From positions 21,181,009 through 21,245,008 of the forward strand of contig CM075938.1 in NCBI GenBank assembly GCA_038030265.1: 64,000 nucleotides of DNA. The letters are read 5' to 3'. Positions 1 through 11,689 of the stretch are shown here, one piece after another. How positions within the stretch are numbered: position 1 is the stretch's first letter; every line of letters begins with the position of its first letter. The notes beneath the pieces were generated by a model. The model saw only the letters and a program-made list of their open reading frames with translations. It made no database searches and had not been told where the DNA came from. This DNA is from Corythucha ciliata (lineage: Eukaryota; Arthropoda; Insecta; Hemiptera; Tingidae). The position numbers were made by a program, and so were the translations under genes.

Positions 1-409
1 GTTGGGATTTGAGTCGGACGAGTTTTTTTGAGTCTCCCAATTTCTCCATGCTGCTCGTTTAGCAGTGAACGCGCCTGAAGAGCCCGTCAGTGCCCCTCAG
101 AATGGGTGGAAATTAACGCTAATTTGATCTTATCTTTGGAATTGGTTGATTTTCTCGACTTCAGATAGGCCTAACGATCTCCGCGTGCGTCGAAGCTTTT
201 CTTCGCCTCGCAGTTACGCCCTTAGAAATTGCATATTAAAACAAAATGATCTTAATCACAATCAAAATAAATTTCAAATTTTTCCTTCTCCCTGCAGTGA
301 CTCCTGAAGGTTGCCCTTTTCCAAGAACCACCCCTTATCTTGAGGCCTTCGGGTTGCTCAAATTGCTGTAGCTCGCTCACTGATTTCTCTCTCTCTCTCT
401 CACACACAG
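1..409 (+). other. Intron end upstream of the first visible T-box exon
   Basis: No exon was found here. The missing N-terminal piece of the T-box (the part before RMFP in family members) is not encoded in any frame, so it must lie upstream of the window. Bases ~55-230 look like a degenerate copy of the dispersed minisatellite family seen elsewhere in the window. The stretch ends in a CT-rich tract and a CACACACAG splice acceptor at 401-409. Confidence 0.6.
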
Positions 410-683
410 GAGGATGTTTCCGACCCTTCGAGTGTCCTTCAGCGGTCTTCGAACCGAACAGAAATATTCCGTTCTCATGGACATCGTTCCCGTCGACAAT
501 AAACGCTATCGCTACGCCTATCACAGAAGTTCCTGGCTGGTCGCCGGCAAGGCGGACCCACCCGCACCGTGCCGCCTCTATCTGCACCCCGACTCGCCAT
601 TCACTGGCGACCAACTCAGAAAGACGGTTGTCTCATTCGAAAAGGTGAAACTCACCAATAATGAAATGGACAAGCATGGACAT
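410..683 (+). CDS. mid/H15: T-box transcription factor (Tbx20/midline-H15 class), internal exon, central T-box
   Basis: This exon encodes 91 residues of a T-box DNA-binding domain, from [12 protein letters not shown] through [33 protein letters not shown] and [18 protein letters not shown]. The RMFP opening, the W-VAGKADP core and the KLTNN segment are T-box hallmarks. The form [19 protein letters not shown] is that of Tbx20 and insect midline/H15; Tbx2/3, as I recall it, has a different sequence there. T-box proteins are nuclear and bind T half-sites in DNA; Tbx20/midline genes act in heart, nerve-cord and ectoderm patterning (family knowledge). The acceptor is CACACACAG|G and the donor is CAT|GTAAGT. 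The exon enters one base before a codon (the last base of the Arg preceding RMF) and leaves in phase 0, matching the next exon. An ATG sits at 414, but it is the internal Met of RMFP and not a start. Confidence 0.95.
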
Positions 684-1970
684 GTAAGTAGAGGTTCGTT
701 CGTCTTTTAATCCCTGCCACTACCCCTACCCCCCGCATCCACTATCCTAAGAACCTATTTCAATTTTACGCGATGCACGGGATGTTTTTATGGGTAGAAT
801 GGTTGAATTACGGCCCATAGCTGTTGGAAGGAGGGGATGAAAGAGCGATGGAAGGATGGTTAAAAGGCATGAACTGATGAAACCTACGGTTCGAGCTCGA
901 AATAAAAATCGAGTGCTGAGGTATAAAATAGGGTGAATGCCACAGTGCCCCTCAATGGTGTGGGGGAGTCCCATGTGGACGACTCGTCGGAAAGGTAGAA
1001 TACATCGAAAGGGTGACTCGAATACCATCTGTCCCTTTTCTTTCGACTTGAAATATATGGAGAAACAGTCGCTTCAATCGAGGGAATATTGCGAAAACAT
1101 AAAATTTTACTGTTTCTCCATATGTATGGCTCGTGAGGGGAGGGGGTAAAAAGGGGGTCCGAGTATCAAATATCAGCCTCTCCCTTTTAAACTTAAGGGC
1201 GTAGCACAGTGGGAACGAACCCCCCCCCCCTGCACCCTCCAATTCAACATTCGAGGAACTGTTTTTCCTTATATAGGACATTAAGTTACAAGTAAAAGAC
1301 GGGGCTCATCCTCCCTACCTCCCATCTTCAGTCTCAAAGGGTGCGGAGGGGGGCATAACCCTAAAAAAAATGCCTCGTGACGTGCTTCTGACAAGAGAAA
1401 TACGATTCCGATCAACCAATTTGTGAACGTGACTTCTTGTTACTTTCCTAGCCAAGAAACCCCTTGAGCTATCAAGTGGTTTACATATCGTCAGTTTCCT
1501 TGGTGTTCTCGCTGAGAAAGTCATGAAAACTGGTGCCAAGATTGTCGCGGTCGACTGACAATTAGTTTCCTCCCTTCCGGACTAAAAATATGGCATTCTC
1601 CCCCCTCCGAAATGTTGTAATCTGTCATCGTCAAAATAAGAAGAAGAACAAACATCGCCTATCTAAAATAAACACCGTAGACACGTCCCCTCGCCAACCG
1701 CAACCCCAGCCATTCCAACGCTCGTCGGTAATGTTGTCATTAGCGGCTTTCAAGATCGCGGAAGGAAATATGACCGCTTCTGAGGAGTTTTAAAGGTTTT
1801 ATTCCACCTAAGAAAAATTTTGAGATTGCCTCCCTAACGACCCCCCCTCCTAACCCAGCCTTTTAGAAGGAAATGGCCAGGGAGTCACAGACTCTCCGCA
1901 TTTTTACTCACACAGTGAGCTTCGTCTCGGACATTTATGGCTATAATCGATAGCTTTTGTTTTGTTTCAG
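684..1970 (+). other. T-box gene intron (1287 bp)
   Basis: The intron is bounded by GTAAGT at 684 and TTTGTTTCAG at 1961-1970. Inside are C-runs (about 1211-1220) and unremarkable sequence. No extra exon in frame with the T-box was found. Short open frames on both strands show no recognisable domain. Confidence 0.8.
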
Positions 1971-2135
1971 CTCGTACTTAATTCAATGCACAAGTACCAG
2001 CCGAGGATACACTTGGTGAAACGATGCGACCCCGATTCTACGACTCCTATCACGGATCTCGAGCAAGAAATGTACAAAACGTTCGTTTACCCCGAGGCGA
2101 TATTTACAGCAGTCACAGCGTACCAAAATCAACTC
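1971..2135 (+). CDS. mid/H15: T-box transcription factor, internal exon, C-terminal half of T-box
   Basis: The exon has 55 codons, phase 0 at both ends, reading LVLNSMHKYQPRIHLVK, then a variable loop (RCDPDSTTPITDLEQEM), then YKTFVYPEAIFTAVTAYQNQL. LNSMHKYQPR and FTAVTAYQN are near-invariant in T-box proteins and belong to the DNA-contact and core beta structure of the domain (family knowledge). The acceptor is TTTGTTTCAG|C and the donor is CTC|GTAAGC at 2136. It joins directly to the KHGH end of the previous exon, giving KHGH-LVLNSMHKYQPR, the contiguous family pattern. The loop is longer than in vertebrate Tbx20 as I recall it and resembles the extended loop of insect midline/H15. Confidence 0.95.
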
Positions 2136-5100
2136 GTAAGCATTTTTTTATTATTATTATCTTTATTATTAGTATTTTCAATTTTTTTTTTCGTGTAGTC
2201 GTATTAATTAGTAGAGCTCAAAGCAACCGTATAATTAACGAGTTACCCCTCGAAACGGTTAATTAACTTCCGAGAGTTTTTAATTCTCTTCCCATTTAAT
2301 TACACACCCATCTTTGCTTTCCAAAAAAAAAAAAAGTGATTAGCTCCCTATAGGGTTTTTCGGAACACGCGGGCCCACCCGCAAATGAGGACCCCCCCCC
2401 CCCCACTCAACCACCCAATTCCGAGTGACAGATGCCCTTGCAAATGTGTTTCTTTTTTTTTTTTTTTACTTCACTTTTAGATCTTTCTTGCCTTCATCAA
2501 TATTCCCCGCTCCCCCTCCACCCGGACAATTCTTGTCTCTTTACACTTCCCATCGTTATTTTTCCCCCGGTTTGGTAAAAATAATTTCCTGAAGTGACAG
2601 TCACAGGGGTAATTTATCATTTAAAAAAAAAAAAAGAAAAAAAAGTGAGCCCAAAACCGTATTAATGTCAATTAGAATTGATATGTAAGCGCGAGGTTGT
2701 GTAGTGCCAAAAAATTAAATGTCAACGAGCCCGGGGCCAGCCGTTATTAAGACAGTGCCTCACGTTGATCTGTGATCGATGGGTTGGGGGGGGGGGTGCT
2801 CACAGGGTCACACCTGGAAAAGCGTTGCGACCGCAGGAAATTGAAAGTCGATGGTGAGGTGAAACCGTACGATTTCTGTTTCTTTCTCTTTTATATTTGT
2901 TCAATCGATAGTGCCCTCAAGAAGTGAACGCGGAAAGGGGTATAAGAAGACGAAACTTTTTACTGCATAGTAGTTCTTAAATTATTGAGAAGCGTAATTT
3001 CAGCCCCCCTCTCCTCATATCATTATTGGTTTGTGAGCTTGTGAACTGAAAGAATCGATTTTATGTGGTACCTACGGGGTATGGGTATGGGATGGATGGT
3101 GAGGAAAACCCAGCAGATGAAAAAATCCGAAATTTCGGTGTATTACACCGACCTGGATCTCTATTACGAAGACGTGTGATTCGACGGTGAGGAGATCCCA
3201 CTAGTGGGAATGACGTCACTCACGGCCGATCCCGCCATTTGCTATTACGAACTTTCGGGACGCGGGATTCCCACTACCTACTAGTGAGATTTCTTAGTGG
3301 GATGATGCCACTGACTTTTCCATCGTGAGACGAGACCCGCAATACGCGGTTTCGGTTATCAGCTTCAGCTTATCGGCGTTGTCTGTTTTGGTGTATGTGT
3401 TTGAAGGTGGAAATTGAATATTTTGTCCGGAATGTTTTCTTCGGTGGCATGCGTTGGGAATACTACACTGTAATTTTCCATCTAATGAAAAGAAGACCGA
3501 AGTAAGTTTCACCTGCTTCATTGTGTACTTATTGCGGACGAAACATGCAAAACAACGATAATTACGCAACAATATAGGTACTAAAAAAACTTCAGACAGT
3601 ACGACTTAGGTGTTAGTTCAACGTTGATTAATCAACAATGAAATTACCACTTGCGAATTCTCCCTTGAGGGTTCCATATCGAATTAATTCCTAGTGAAAT
3701 CAAAAGGCGAGGTATTATTAACAGTTGACTATAGTCAAGCGGGACGGGGGACTTGTAATGTTTTCGGTCGTCGATGCTCCGTCAGCCAAAATGTCAGCTT
3801 TGACAATGCATTTTCGGTTGTTTCGAGCAAATTCCTTGCGATTGCTGGATGCGAGGCATCTACGAACTCAAGCAGTCGAGCTGCCTGGGTAAACCATTCC
3901 TTGGTTGCTTCAAGTTCAACTGTAAATAACGGCTCGCATGCTCGCTGAGGCAAGATTTAAATAAAGTCCATTTAGATCCTCCCTGTTTCACAATCGTAAT
4001 AAAAAATAATTCGGTACTTCAACTTACCGGCCACTAAGGAGAATTATCACTGAACTGACAGTTATTGACTTGTTGAGTTTGTTTCACTCACTCAAACCTT
4101 CCATCACGATAACAGTTTCAATTCTTCCGTGGGAACTCTCCTTGGATAACACTTGCATCCCACACACTACGTGTGATTCATTGGCGGGGTGTGATGGATC
4201 CCACCAGAAAATCCCGCATGTTCGTAATAGGCCCCCTGAGCTGATTGGGTTTCTCTTGGTAGCCCGCGGCACGGCTAACTATAGCTTTGGTCACCTGCTA
4301 TAAAAGGCGTCGGAAACATAGTCTACAGTCGCCCCCCCCCCTCTCTCTCAAACTTAGGACCTTTCGTCAAAGCTTGAGAACATGGAATCTATTCAGCCCA
4401 TTAAGCCTCGCTCCCCAGTGTTTTTATACCACGTGGGCCTAATGTAAGACGGGGTGAACCCAACAGAAAAAGAAACGTGATTTCAGTAGCAAGACACGAA
4501 TTAGTGGTAAAAATTTGGAGAAAGCGTTTTAGGAAGTTCGTATGGAAAAACGCTCTTCGGGCACTTTACAGCGCGCTGCGACTTCTCCCGGTATTATGGT
4601 CGAGACCGGCCACGTTCCTCACAATTGAGCATTGTCCCAGTGACACATTTAAACCGCCGCGTCCGGCTCAAGTTGAAACACATTGAAAGAATGACAGCCT
4701 ACATCTCGTCATAGTGAGTTTCTCTAAATTTTTAAAGCCACGAATGGACCATCAAAGAGAGACCAAATCGCGCTTTAGCGCTTCTTCTCTCTATTTCCGC
4801 CGTGAATTGACATCCAGAAATCGAGCCTTGGCACGTTCCCTCAATTCTAGACGCGGAGAGGCCTTAAAAATAGCTAGAATCGATTCTTAGCCTTATTTGT
4901 GCGCCCTGAGACAGCAAAACTGTTTTAGATTTTAGCGTTTTTCGGTCAGCCGATCGGAGAGAGTCAGTGCTTGTTCTCAACATTAACCGAGAGTTGGCTC
5001 ATTGAAACAGCTCGAGTATCGGTATTTGAACAGTTACAGGACGTGAATTTGCGCGGGTAAAGTTGCGGAAGAAAGCTCTTCAACTCATTCCTGAGAGTAA

Positions 5101-5379
5101 AACGTTCATTTTCCGACACTTTGGAACTGCGTCTGACAGGCCCTTTCGGGTTTTTTTGACAGATACCGGGCCAAATTCAGATCGGAACACATTGAAAAAA
5201 TTGTTCTAAAAAAAAATCCCACTTATCCCCTGAATGCTAAAGGCCAACATTACACAATTTTGAGCAAACCGCGTTGGGAGAGGTGTTGACGCTGGGAATC
5301 CGAAAATCGAAACGAATTTTTGGTCAGACCGAGGGCCGCTGAAGGATTTTCCCCGACTCCAAGGGGGAGAGAGGAGGAT
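2136..5379 (+). other. T-box gene large intron, proximal part
   Basis: No exon was found. Bases ~2195-2290, just after the donor, are AT-rich with several TTAATTA/TAATTA words. Poly-C and poly-A/T runs lie at 2391-2404, 2451-2467 and 2323-2334. A roughly 30-bp imperfect direct repeat (gagatcccactagtggga and a diverged copy) lies near 3200 and 3287, with a CCCACTAGTGGG palindrome at about 3207. Open minus-strand frames at 3735-3953 and 4084-4272 have fairly protein-like composition but no domain I recognise. From ~4690 the sequence grades into the dispersed degenerate repeat described at 5380. Confidence 0.5.
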
Positions 5380-7095
5380 GGAGGATTTGCCATGCGTTTT
5401 GGACCGCTTTGACCAGGTTTAACGGGTCCGCGTAATTTTTCCGTTAACGGTGGCCACGCAATCGAAGACCCTGAAGTCGAATAGGCCTACCGTCCGCGAT
5501 AGGCCGCTCTGAAGCTGAGAAAACGCGTGATTTAAGCCGAATTCCCCGTCAAAATTGAGAAAAAGCGCTTAAGCGTAATATGGACCGTTCTGGAAGGCCA
5601 ATTCGCAAAGAAAAAGTGCTAAAGTGTGATCCGTGCTATTTATGGGGTGAATTTGGGAATAAAATGTTACGGAATACGCGATTTGGATCGCTTAGTGGCT
5701 TGAATTTGCGGATAAAATCAAGAAAATGTGAGAGTTGAGTCATTTTAGTTATAGCTAAAACTGAAGAAAAAAAAACTCTAAACTGCGATTTTTGCTGTTT
5801 CAAAGGGGCAAAAAGGACAAAACGCGCTGATACTACACGATCAGGGCGATTTCATAAGACCAATCCGTGTCCAAAATTGACGAAAAACTTTCGAGGTTAA
5901 TCTGAGCTATTTCATGGAGTGAATTTGTGGTTAAAATTGCGAGAAAGCGCTCCAGTGTGTGATTTGGCCAGTTCCCGGAGTTTGATTCACAGCCAAAAAC
6001 GATAAAAGTGCGCTACTACGAGTTGAAGATGATTTCTTGAGGTCAAATAGAGGTTAAAATTTTGAATGAAGAGCGATTTGAACCTTTTACATTATGTGTA
6101 GATGCTAGAGTCCGTAAGCCTAGCACCGAGAAAAGCTTCAAATCGTGATGTTGCTAAACCACATTTCGGGGGTAGTTCTGAAGGTCACATCGCAGCTAAA
6201 ATTATGTACAAAAGAGGTGTGACGTGACAGCTTTTGTCGGTCACAGTGACAACCAGCTCCAGTGACTGTGCAGTCACTGTGACAAAAACCAGTGATTTTG
6301 TCACTTAAGTGACTACTGTAGCAGTTCGTTTGAGCAAATGCCTAATGTCGCCGGACTCACCGGTATCTCTGTGAGTTTCATTCACAAACCCAGCAAATAC
6401 TATTAATAGGGCAAATGAGAGACACGATTTCGCAAATCAATTTTTGTTTGCATCGGTTAGAACAACGACAAAATTCTTTTTCCAAGAAGTTATCCGTGGA
6501 AAACTCCTATGAACGTCAAACCCATAGCATAAAGCTGTGCAGGGGAATCCAATTCGCGGTCATGAAAAGAGAAAAGTCGTTAATTCGCGTCTGTTCGGAA
6601 TTGTTATGGCCTTGTGCCTCTGAGAAAAAAACCCTAAAATGTGATTTGGCCTTTTTCCGGTGGGCAATGTGCTGCCAAAATGGTGAAAAAACGTTAAATA
6701 TGCTGTTTTTGGTGGCGAATTCGCCGTGTAATGATGAGGAAAAGCGCTATTAGGGCTGATTCAAATTCGAGGTCCAAATGGAGAAAACCCGGTAATGCTA
6801 GATTGGGGCGATTTCTGGAGGAAAAGAAGCGTTGGCATTTTGGAGTTTGTAGGGTCGTGAATCAGCGCCTATTAAAACTGGCAAAAAACGCTTTAGCGTG
6901 ATTTGACCAGCTTTTGGTGGCTAATTCGCGACTAAAATTCAGAGGAATCGCTACCTCGGAGGAACGCGAATTCGTACCTTTGAGACTAAGAAAAAGCACT
7001 TGGGCGTGATTTCTGCTTCTTGTGGAGGCCAAGTCGTCGCTAAAATGAGAAAAAGCGTGATATTTGTGATTTGAATTTTGAGGTCTTGTATTGCC
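5380..7095 (+). repeat. Degenerate minisatellite array, family A, + orientation
   Basis: This is a chain of diverged units of roughly 45-60 bp. Recognisable words recur: 'aaaattgagaaaaagcgct', 'gcgtgattt', 'gtttctggagg', 'aattcgcggctaaaat'. Units are too diverged for a clean period by eye. The same family recurs in both orientations elsewhere, for example at 11.7-13.7, 29.8-31.9, 34.5-37.3 and 40.7-42.4 kb. An unusual cluster of GTGAC/GTCAC palindromes sits inside at 6225-6320. No coding potential is apparent; the open frame at 6415-6753 is made of repeat units. Confidence 0.7.
6225..6320. repeat. Cluster of nested GTGAC/GTCAC palindromes
   Basis: Within about 95 bp the pentamer GTGAC or its complement occurs repeatedly. 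It includes the perfect palindrome CAGTGACTGTGCAGTCACTG (6260-6279) and the pair GTCACAGTGAC (6240-6250) / GTCACTGTGAC (6273-6283). It could form a cruciform or be a clustered binding site; nothing in the sequence decides which. Confidence 0.6.
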
Positions 7096-10000
7096 CTCGC
7101 AGGCGCCTTTCTTCTGACGGTTTTACCTCCTCCACTCCTCCCATGCACTCCACACATCCAGTGAAGAATGATCGAGACGCTTCTAATAAACTGTTGGCCC
7201 GTCCAACCTCCGCAGGCGGTACACTCTGACCACTTGACCGATGAGGATTGAGGACATTTCCCTATATCTACAACCGTACTGTTGTCAGCTAGGGCCCACT
7301 CGCGTTGGCTACTTTCCAAGCATCTTTCTTCCCTCTTACCAAAGTCCGCGAACGAGACCCAATGGATTCCCCTCCGGCGCGGGGGGGGGGGGGAGGCACG
7401 CATCGTTACGTCCAATTTGCGTTGCGGTGGTTCGGTGGTCGTTGTATAGGAAAACTGTTCGAATTGCTCCTAAAGCGCAATGCATCTGTGGCGTCCCTTC
7501 ACATTTTTACATAAAAACATTAGTTGTTCGGTTTTTCTTTGATAGAAAAATATAGACTTTCGTTCTCTGACTTACGCGGTCTCGTTTTTCTTGTACACGC
7601 TTACACATCCAATAATGCTCCCTTCTCTATACATCCCACCAAGTCCGCATCTCGACCAGAGGTGATGTTTCCAACGGAGATATAAAGAACGGAATTGCCT
7701 GCGCAGCTTTCGCCCCCCCCCCTCTAACCATCATGTCACTCCGACCTTTCTGCCATCAAACATGGTCGAAAGTGACTGTATAGCTCATTCCTGAAGACTT
7801 GGCGCCCTCTTTCCCCTTATAATAGTGAGTTTTTAATTGGATTTCTTAAATTCTTCTCCAGTTTGCCTATAAATTAACCGGAGAACTGACAGATCCCTTC
7901 CTTTTTTGAAAAAAAAATCTATTCGTGGAACTAACCAATGATATACGGAAGCTTCTCAGAGAGGAATTAAGGTGACTAGAGAGAGAGGGAAAAATAGGAA
8001 CGTTCTTATTGGATAAAAGCCTTCTTAGCATGGGCGCAGGATTTTTTTTTTTTTTTTTTGTTGACAAAAGGGGAGAATAAACTCGGCTGGAAGGGATTTC
8101 TTTCACATAATTACCATCGTGCCGGCGAAAGAAGCTGTCATCCTGTGGTTTTTTTTGTATGGAATCCATGGGTGGTGGCGGGTGGGTTGGCATGGTATTT
8201 TAGGAAAGGCAATAACTCACGCGAGGACGTTCTAAAGGAAAAGTTTCCCGAACAAAAAATAAGTTGGACGTCATAGCTGCAAAAAAAAAAAAAAAAAAAA
8301 AAAAAAAACAATTAAAAATATAGTCAAACCTGATGATTCAGCCTTTTATGGGCCAGATTTTCTGGGAAGCGTTAGAAAAGAAGAGAGAGATGATCCCCCC
8401 AAGCGATTGTCCCTGATGAACCTCCGACCATTTAAACTGTCTTTTAAAAAGGATGGGGGGAGAGGGATTAGACAAATTTAAGGGGGCGATAGAAGGGCGG
8501 CTTATCTAAATTGGAGTAATTTATATAGATCGAAATGCAAAAAGGGAGCGACCGTAGAGATGAGGTCTGAATGGGGTGCTTCCTCTCTCCTTAAAAAAAA
8601 AAAAAAAAATAGTCACGGGCCATTTAATAAATCCGTGTCCGCAACAGTGTGAAATGAGATCTAATTGGGGACACAAATGTTACAAAAACTGACCTCCGTT
8701 CCTCCGGTGTCAGTCGTAGCTGGTGGTGGGTGGAGGGGAGGCGTTTCAACTTCTTGGAACAGCCTCCGTGACGGATTTGATTCGGGTCTTAACGACTTTT
8801 GCCTTCTGTTGTTTTTTGTTTTCCGGTCCTCCTCTACCACCTCCACCCCAAGGAAAAAAATCGTGTCAAATGGTTCAACGTTGTTGACTAAATCCCAAAT
8901 GGGACGAACGTTCAAGATATTAAAAGCTTTATAATTATTTCACTCCTTTGAAACGTTACGGCTACTTAAGTTTTTCACGAGTTATAGTCAATCTACTACC
9001 CCTCGAGGGGGGGGGGGCGTTGCTGCAATTAAGTTCTAAATAACCGGTCGATTTTTCTCACTTCCAACTTCTCTGAAAGGACAGCGTCAGGAGAGGGTGA
9101 TGGGAGATCCGGAGCCGCCGTGCGGCTCTGAGCCAAGGCGTCACCTCATTAAATCCCATTAAACGATTCTGTTATTAAAGGCGACCGGTGGGCTATCTTA
9201 ACGACCAATTACTACCCATTATAAAAGGTTGCGCCCACCTATTTTTAGAAAGGCGAGGGGCATGGATGGGGGGGGGGGCTTTGACGGAAGCCAAGTAATT
9301 CGAATATTCAAATTGTATAAATTTAGAAGTGAAAAGGAAGAAGATAGTCACATTATCACCCCGTGTCGGAGACATTTGTTTTGTTTCGTTTTTTTTTTGT
9401 TAGTGTCGTTACGCCAGATTAACAAGCGTTTCTCGCAATATAAATAAATCCTCGGGGTCGGATGAGCAATAAAGCCTCGCAACATTCAGATTCGAGGACG
9501 ACTTTAAAAAACCCCACCTACCCCACCATACAGTAATTCCTTGACACCCCACCACTTTTTTCCGCCTCATTACTAATTAGAGAACCGCGAGTCATTAAAG
9601 AAGATTCTAACGATTGCTAACGTCGAGGACGCTTCGAGTAGCCAAGCTCTCTCATTAAGAAACGATCTTTCACTGAAAAAAATGATCTCCGAAAATGTTG
9701 TTGGATTTGGCTTTCCGCCATGCCCCTACCGACCGATTGATGAAGGGGTGGGGGTGGGGGATAACTTTTAAAAGTCATTGAAAACACTCCTATACATTGT
9801 GACCCTTTTTAGGTTCCCCGGGCCAGCCAGCTTCTGACCCTAATTGGGATCATTACAAAACTCTTTTTTAAACAATTTTAATTTCTTTTTTTCTCTCTTG
9901 TTCTCTTTCTCTCTATATATAATATGCGAAATTATCTCCCCCCTCCTCCCCACCATTCACACTCACAACTCCACTTTTTGACTACGTGATTCAGACCGTA

Positions 10001-10780
10001 AGTACGATAGTAAAAAAGCGTTTCCTTTCTTCTTCGTTTCCCTCTTTCTTCTCTACAAGTGTCGGCGTGCAGAAAGAGAGAGAGTGAGAGAGACAAAAAA
10101 AAAAATGGTTTGGCGAACGATACAAATCTTAGAGCGATACGGGCAATAAAACTTAAAAGTTTTCTTCGTTTGATTCCCATGAGATTGTTTTTGAAAAATC
10201 ATAGAGCGGTCACGTTCTATGAAGCTGTGACGAGTTGGGAGGGGGGGCAAACATGTTTTTAAAAAATAAAGTTGTTTTAGAAGACTTTGTTTTAATTATG
10301 CGATTCTTCCTTTGTGTGAGTTTTTTTTTTGTTTTTTTTAAGAGACAAATCGATTTGTCCCCGAATGAACCGTAGCGGTGAAGCGGTAGGGGAGGGGGGA
10401 AGTATCGAAAGAATAAAAAAACAATTGTATTCAGGAAGTCGAAACACGTTCTTGTTCGAAGCATGTTTTTACGGGGGCGATGTTTTTGAGTGGGAAGGGT
10501 GTAACACCTGAGGTTTTTTTTAGTGGGGGGGGGGCCGTTGGCTATTTATGTTTTAAAACTCCAAATTTCACTCTCCCTCCACCCTTTTTTTAATTCTACA
10601 CGCTCGAAATAATATTCCACACAGAACGAGGATTTCCTTTGCAAATTCCGTCCTTTTTCAACGCCTCCCCTGATGTGTTGGCTAACGTTTCCCCACCAGT
10701 TTAAAACTATTTAATCACCTTTCTAATTCGCGCTTGTTTACCCCCAACCCCTTCCTTCTGCTTCTTTTTATTTTTTACAG
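7096..10780 (+). other. T-box gene large intron, distal part
   Basis: Mostly single-copy in appearance, with many G/C runs (for example 7380-7393, 9008-9018, 9269-9278), poly-T at 8042-8059 and a 28-nt poly-A at 8281-8308. Bases ~9100-9700 contain several ATTAAA and TAATTA-type words (ttactaattagag, tcattaaagaag) and a small ggagccgccgtgcggctc hairpin. The end is a CT-rich tract and TTTTTTACAG acceptor at 10771-10780. No exon was found. Confidence 0.5.
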
Positions 10781-10857
10781 ATAACCAAGCTTAAGATAGA
10801 CAGCAATCCATTTGCTAAAGGCTTTCGAGATTCCTCCAGGCTCACTGAGTTTGAAAG
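10781..10857 (+). CDS. mid/H15: T-box transcription factor, internal exon, last part of T-box
   Basis: The exon has 77 nt, encoding ITKLKIDSNPFAKGFRDSS then RLTEFE and two bases of an Arg codon. ITKLKIDSNPFAKGFRD is the C-terminal signature of T-box domains, whose last helix inserts into the DNA minor groove (family knowledge). RDSSRLT is typical of Tbx20/midline. It follows in phase from QNQL of the previous exon. The acceptor is TTTTTTACAG|A and the donor is AG|GTAACA at 10858. The split Arg codon (AG + A) is completed by the next exon. Confidence 0.95.
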
Positions 10858-11611
10858 GTAACAAGAATTTATTCGACATTTTATTTTTAAAACGAGAAAT
10901 TATGCGACTCTTTGAAGAACTATGATGCGGCGAGAAGTGTGGTGAGGAGACGGATTTACAGGCTTTTTGTAACGTAATTTGTAAGATGGGTGGTGGGGGG
11001 TTATTCGAGGCAATCCGTAGGGACCGACGGGGCGGCGATGGAACGTGAATAAATGGGGGAATGAAAGGGAGACAGAGGATTCGCTTTTATTGTTATTTTT
11101 ATTTTGTATACGCCGACGCCAATTTCCAACAGCTCTGAACGGTGCAATCACACCGTATCCCCTCCCCCTCATCTTGATATCTTCGGTCGCTCTATCCCCT
11201 GAAATGTAACAACCCCAGACAGGCTTATCAACGAAAGTGGCCTATTTTATAACCATTGTTGTTAAAAGACCAGAACTGCCTGTGGTTAGACCATTTCGGT
11301 GGTCAGAACAGCCCGTGGTTGGACCATTCCAGGGCATTGACTCTTAAAAGTGACGGAAAATGAGCCATTTGGTGGTGCGTGGTTCAGCGGCGACGCACTT
11401 GCAATCGAATGCCTCTGGGGTCCAAAAGGAAGAGATCCTCGAGGCGCGCACCGACCTTGTTAGGCCACTCGTCTGGAGTCAATACAAAATCGACCTTAAC
11501 ATTGATAACATTGACAAGGCAAAACGCTTATTCTCACCCATTTTGACGAGCGAGGCCAGACTCGAGCATTTTTTTGTTCTTTTCTTTTTTGTTCATTAAA
11601 TAAAAAATAAA

Positions 11612-11646
11612 ATGAGTCTCGCGGCTGCACTGTCCGCGAGACTCAT
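11612..11646. repeat. Perfect 13-bp stem hairpin in intron
   Basis: ATGAGTCTCGCGG (11612-11624) is followed by a 9-nt loop and its exact reverse complement CCGCGAGACTCAT (11634-11646). It is preceded by A/T-only sequence. The word atgagtctcgcg recurs at ~25459 without the second arm. The role is unknown. Confidence 0.75.
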
Positions 11647-11689
11647 AAGCCGGTTCAAATCGAAACACTTGCAAAAAATGGCCTATTTT

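Noticed and set aside
414..416. ATG at 414 as start codon of the T-box gene
   Set aside because: It is the Met of the conserved RMFP motif inside the T-box. About the first quarter of the domain would be missing, and a strong splice acceptor sits just before it.
3294..3572. Minus-strand 92-codon frame with scattered Cys and His
   Set aside because: Considered as a zinc-finger or THAP remnant, but the spacing of Cys/His and the FP/W landmarks do not fit.
3735..4272. Two consecutive minus-strand frames (4084-4272, 3735-3953) with protein-like composition
   Set aside because: Separated by stops in all frames, with no recognisable domain, no splice structure and no repeat partner in the window. 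Not enough to call a pseudogene.
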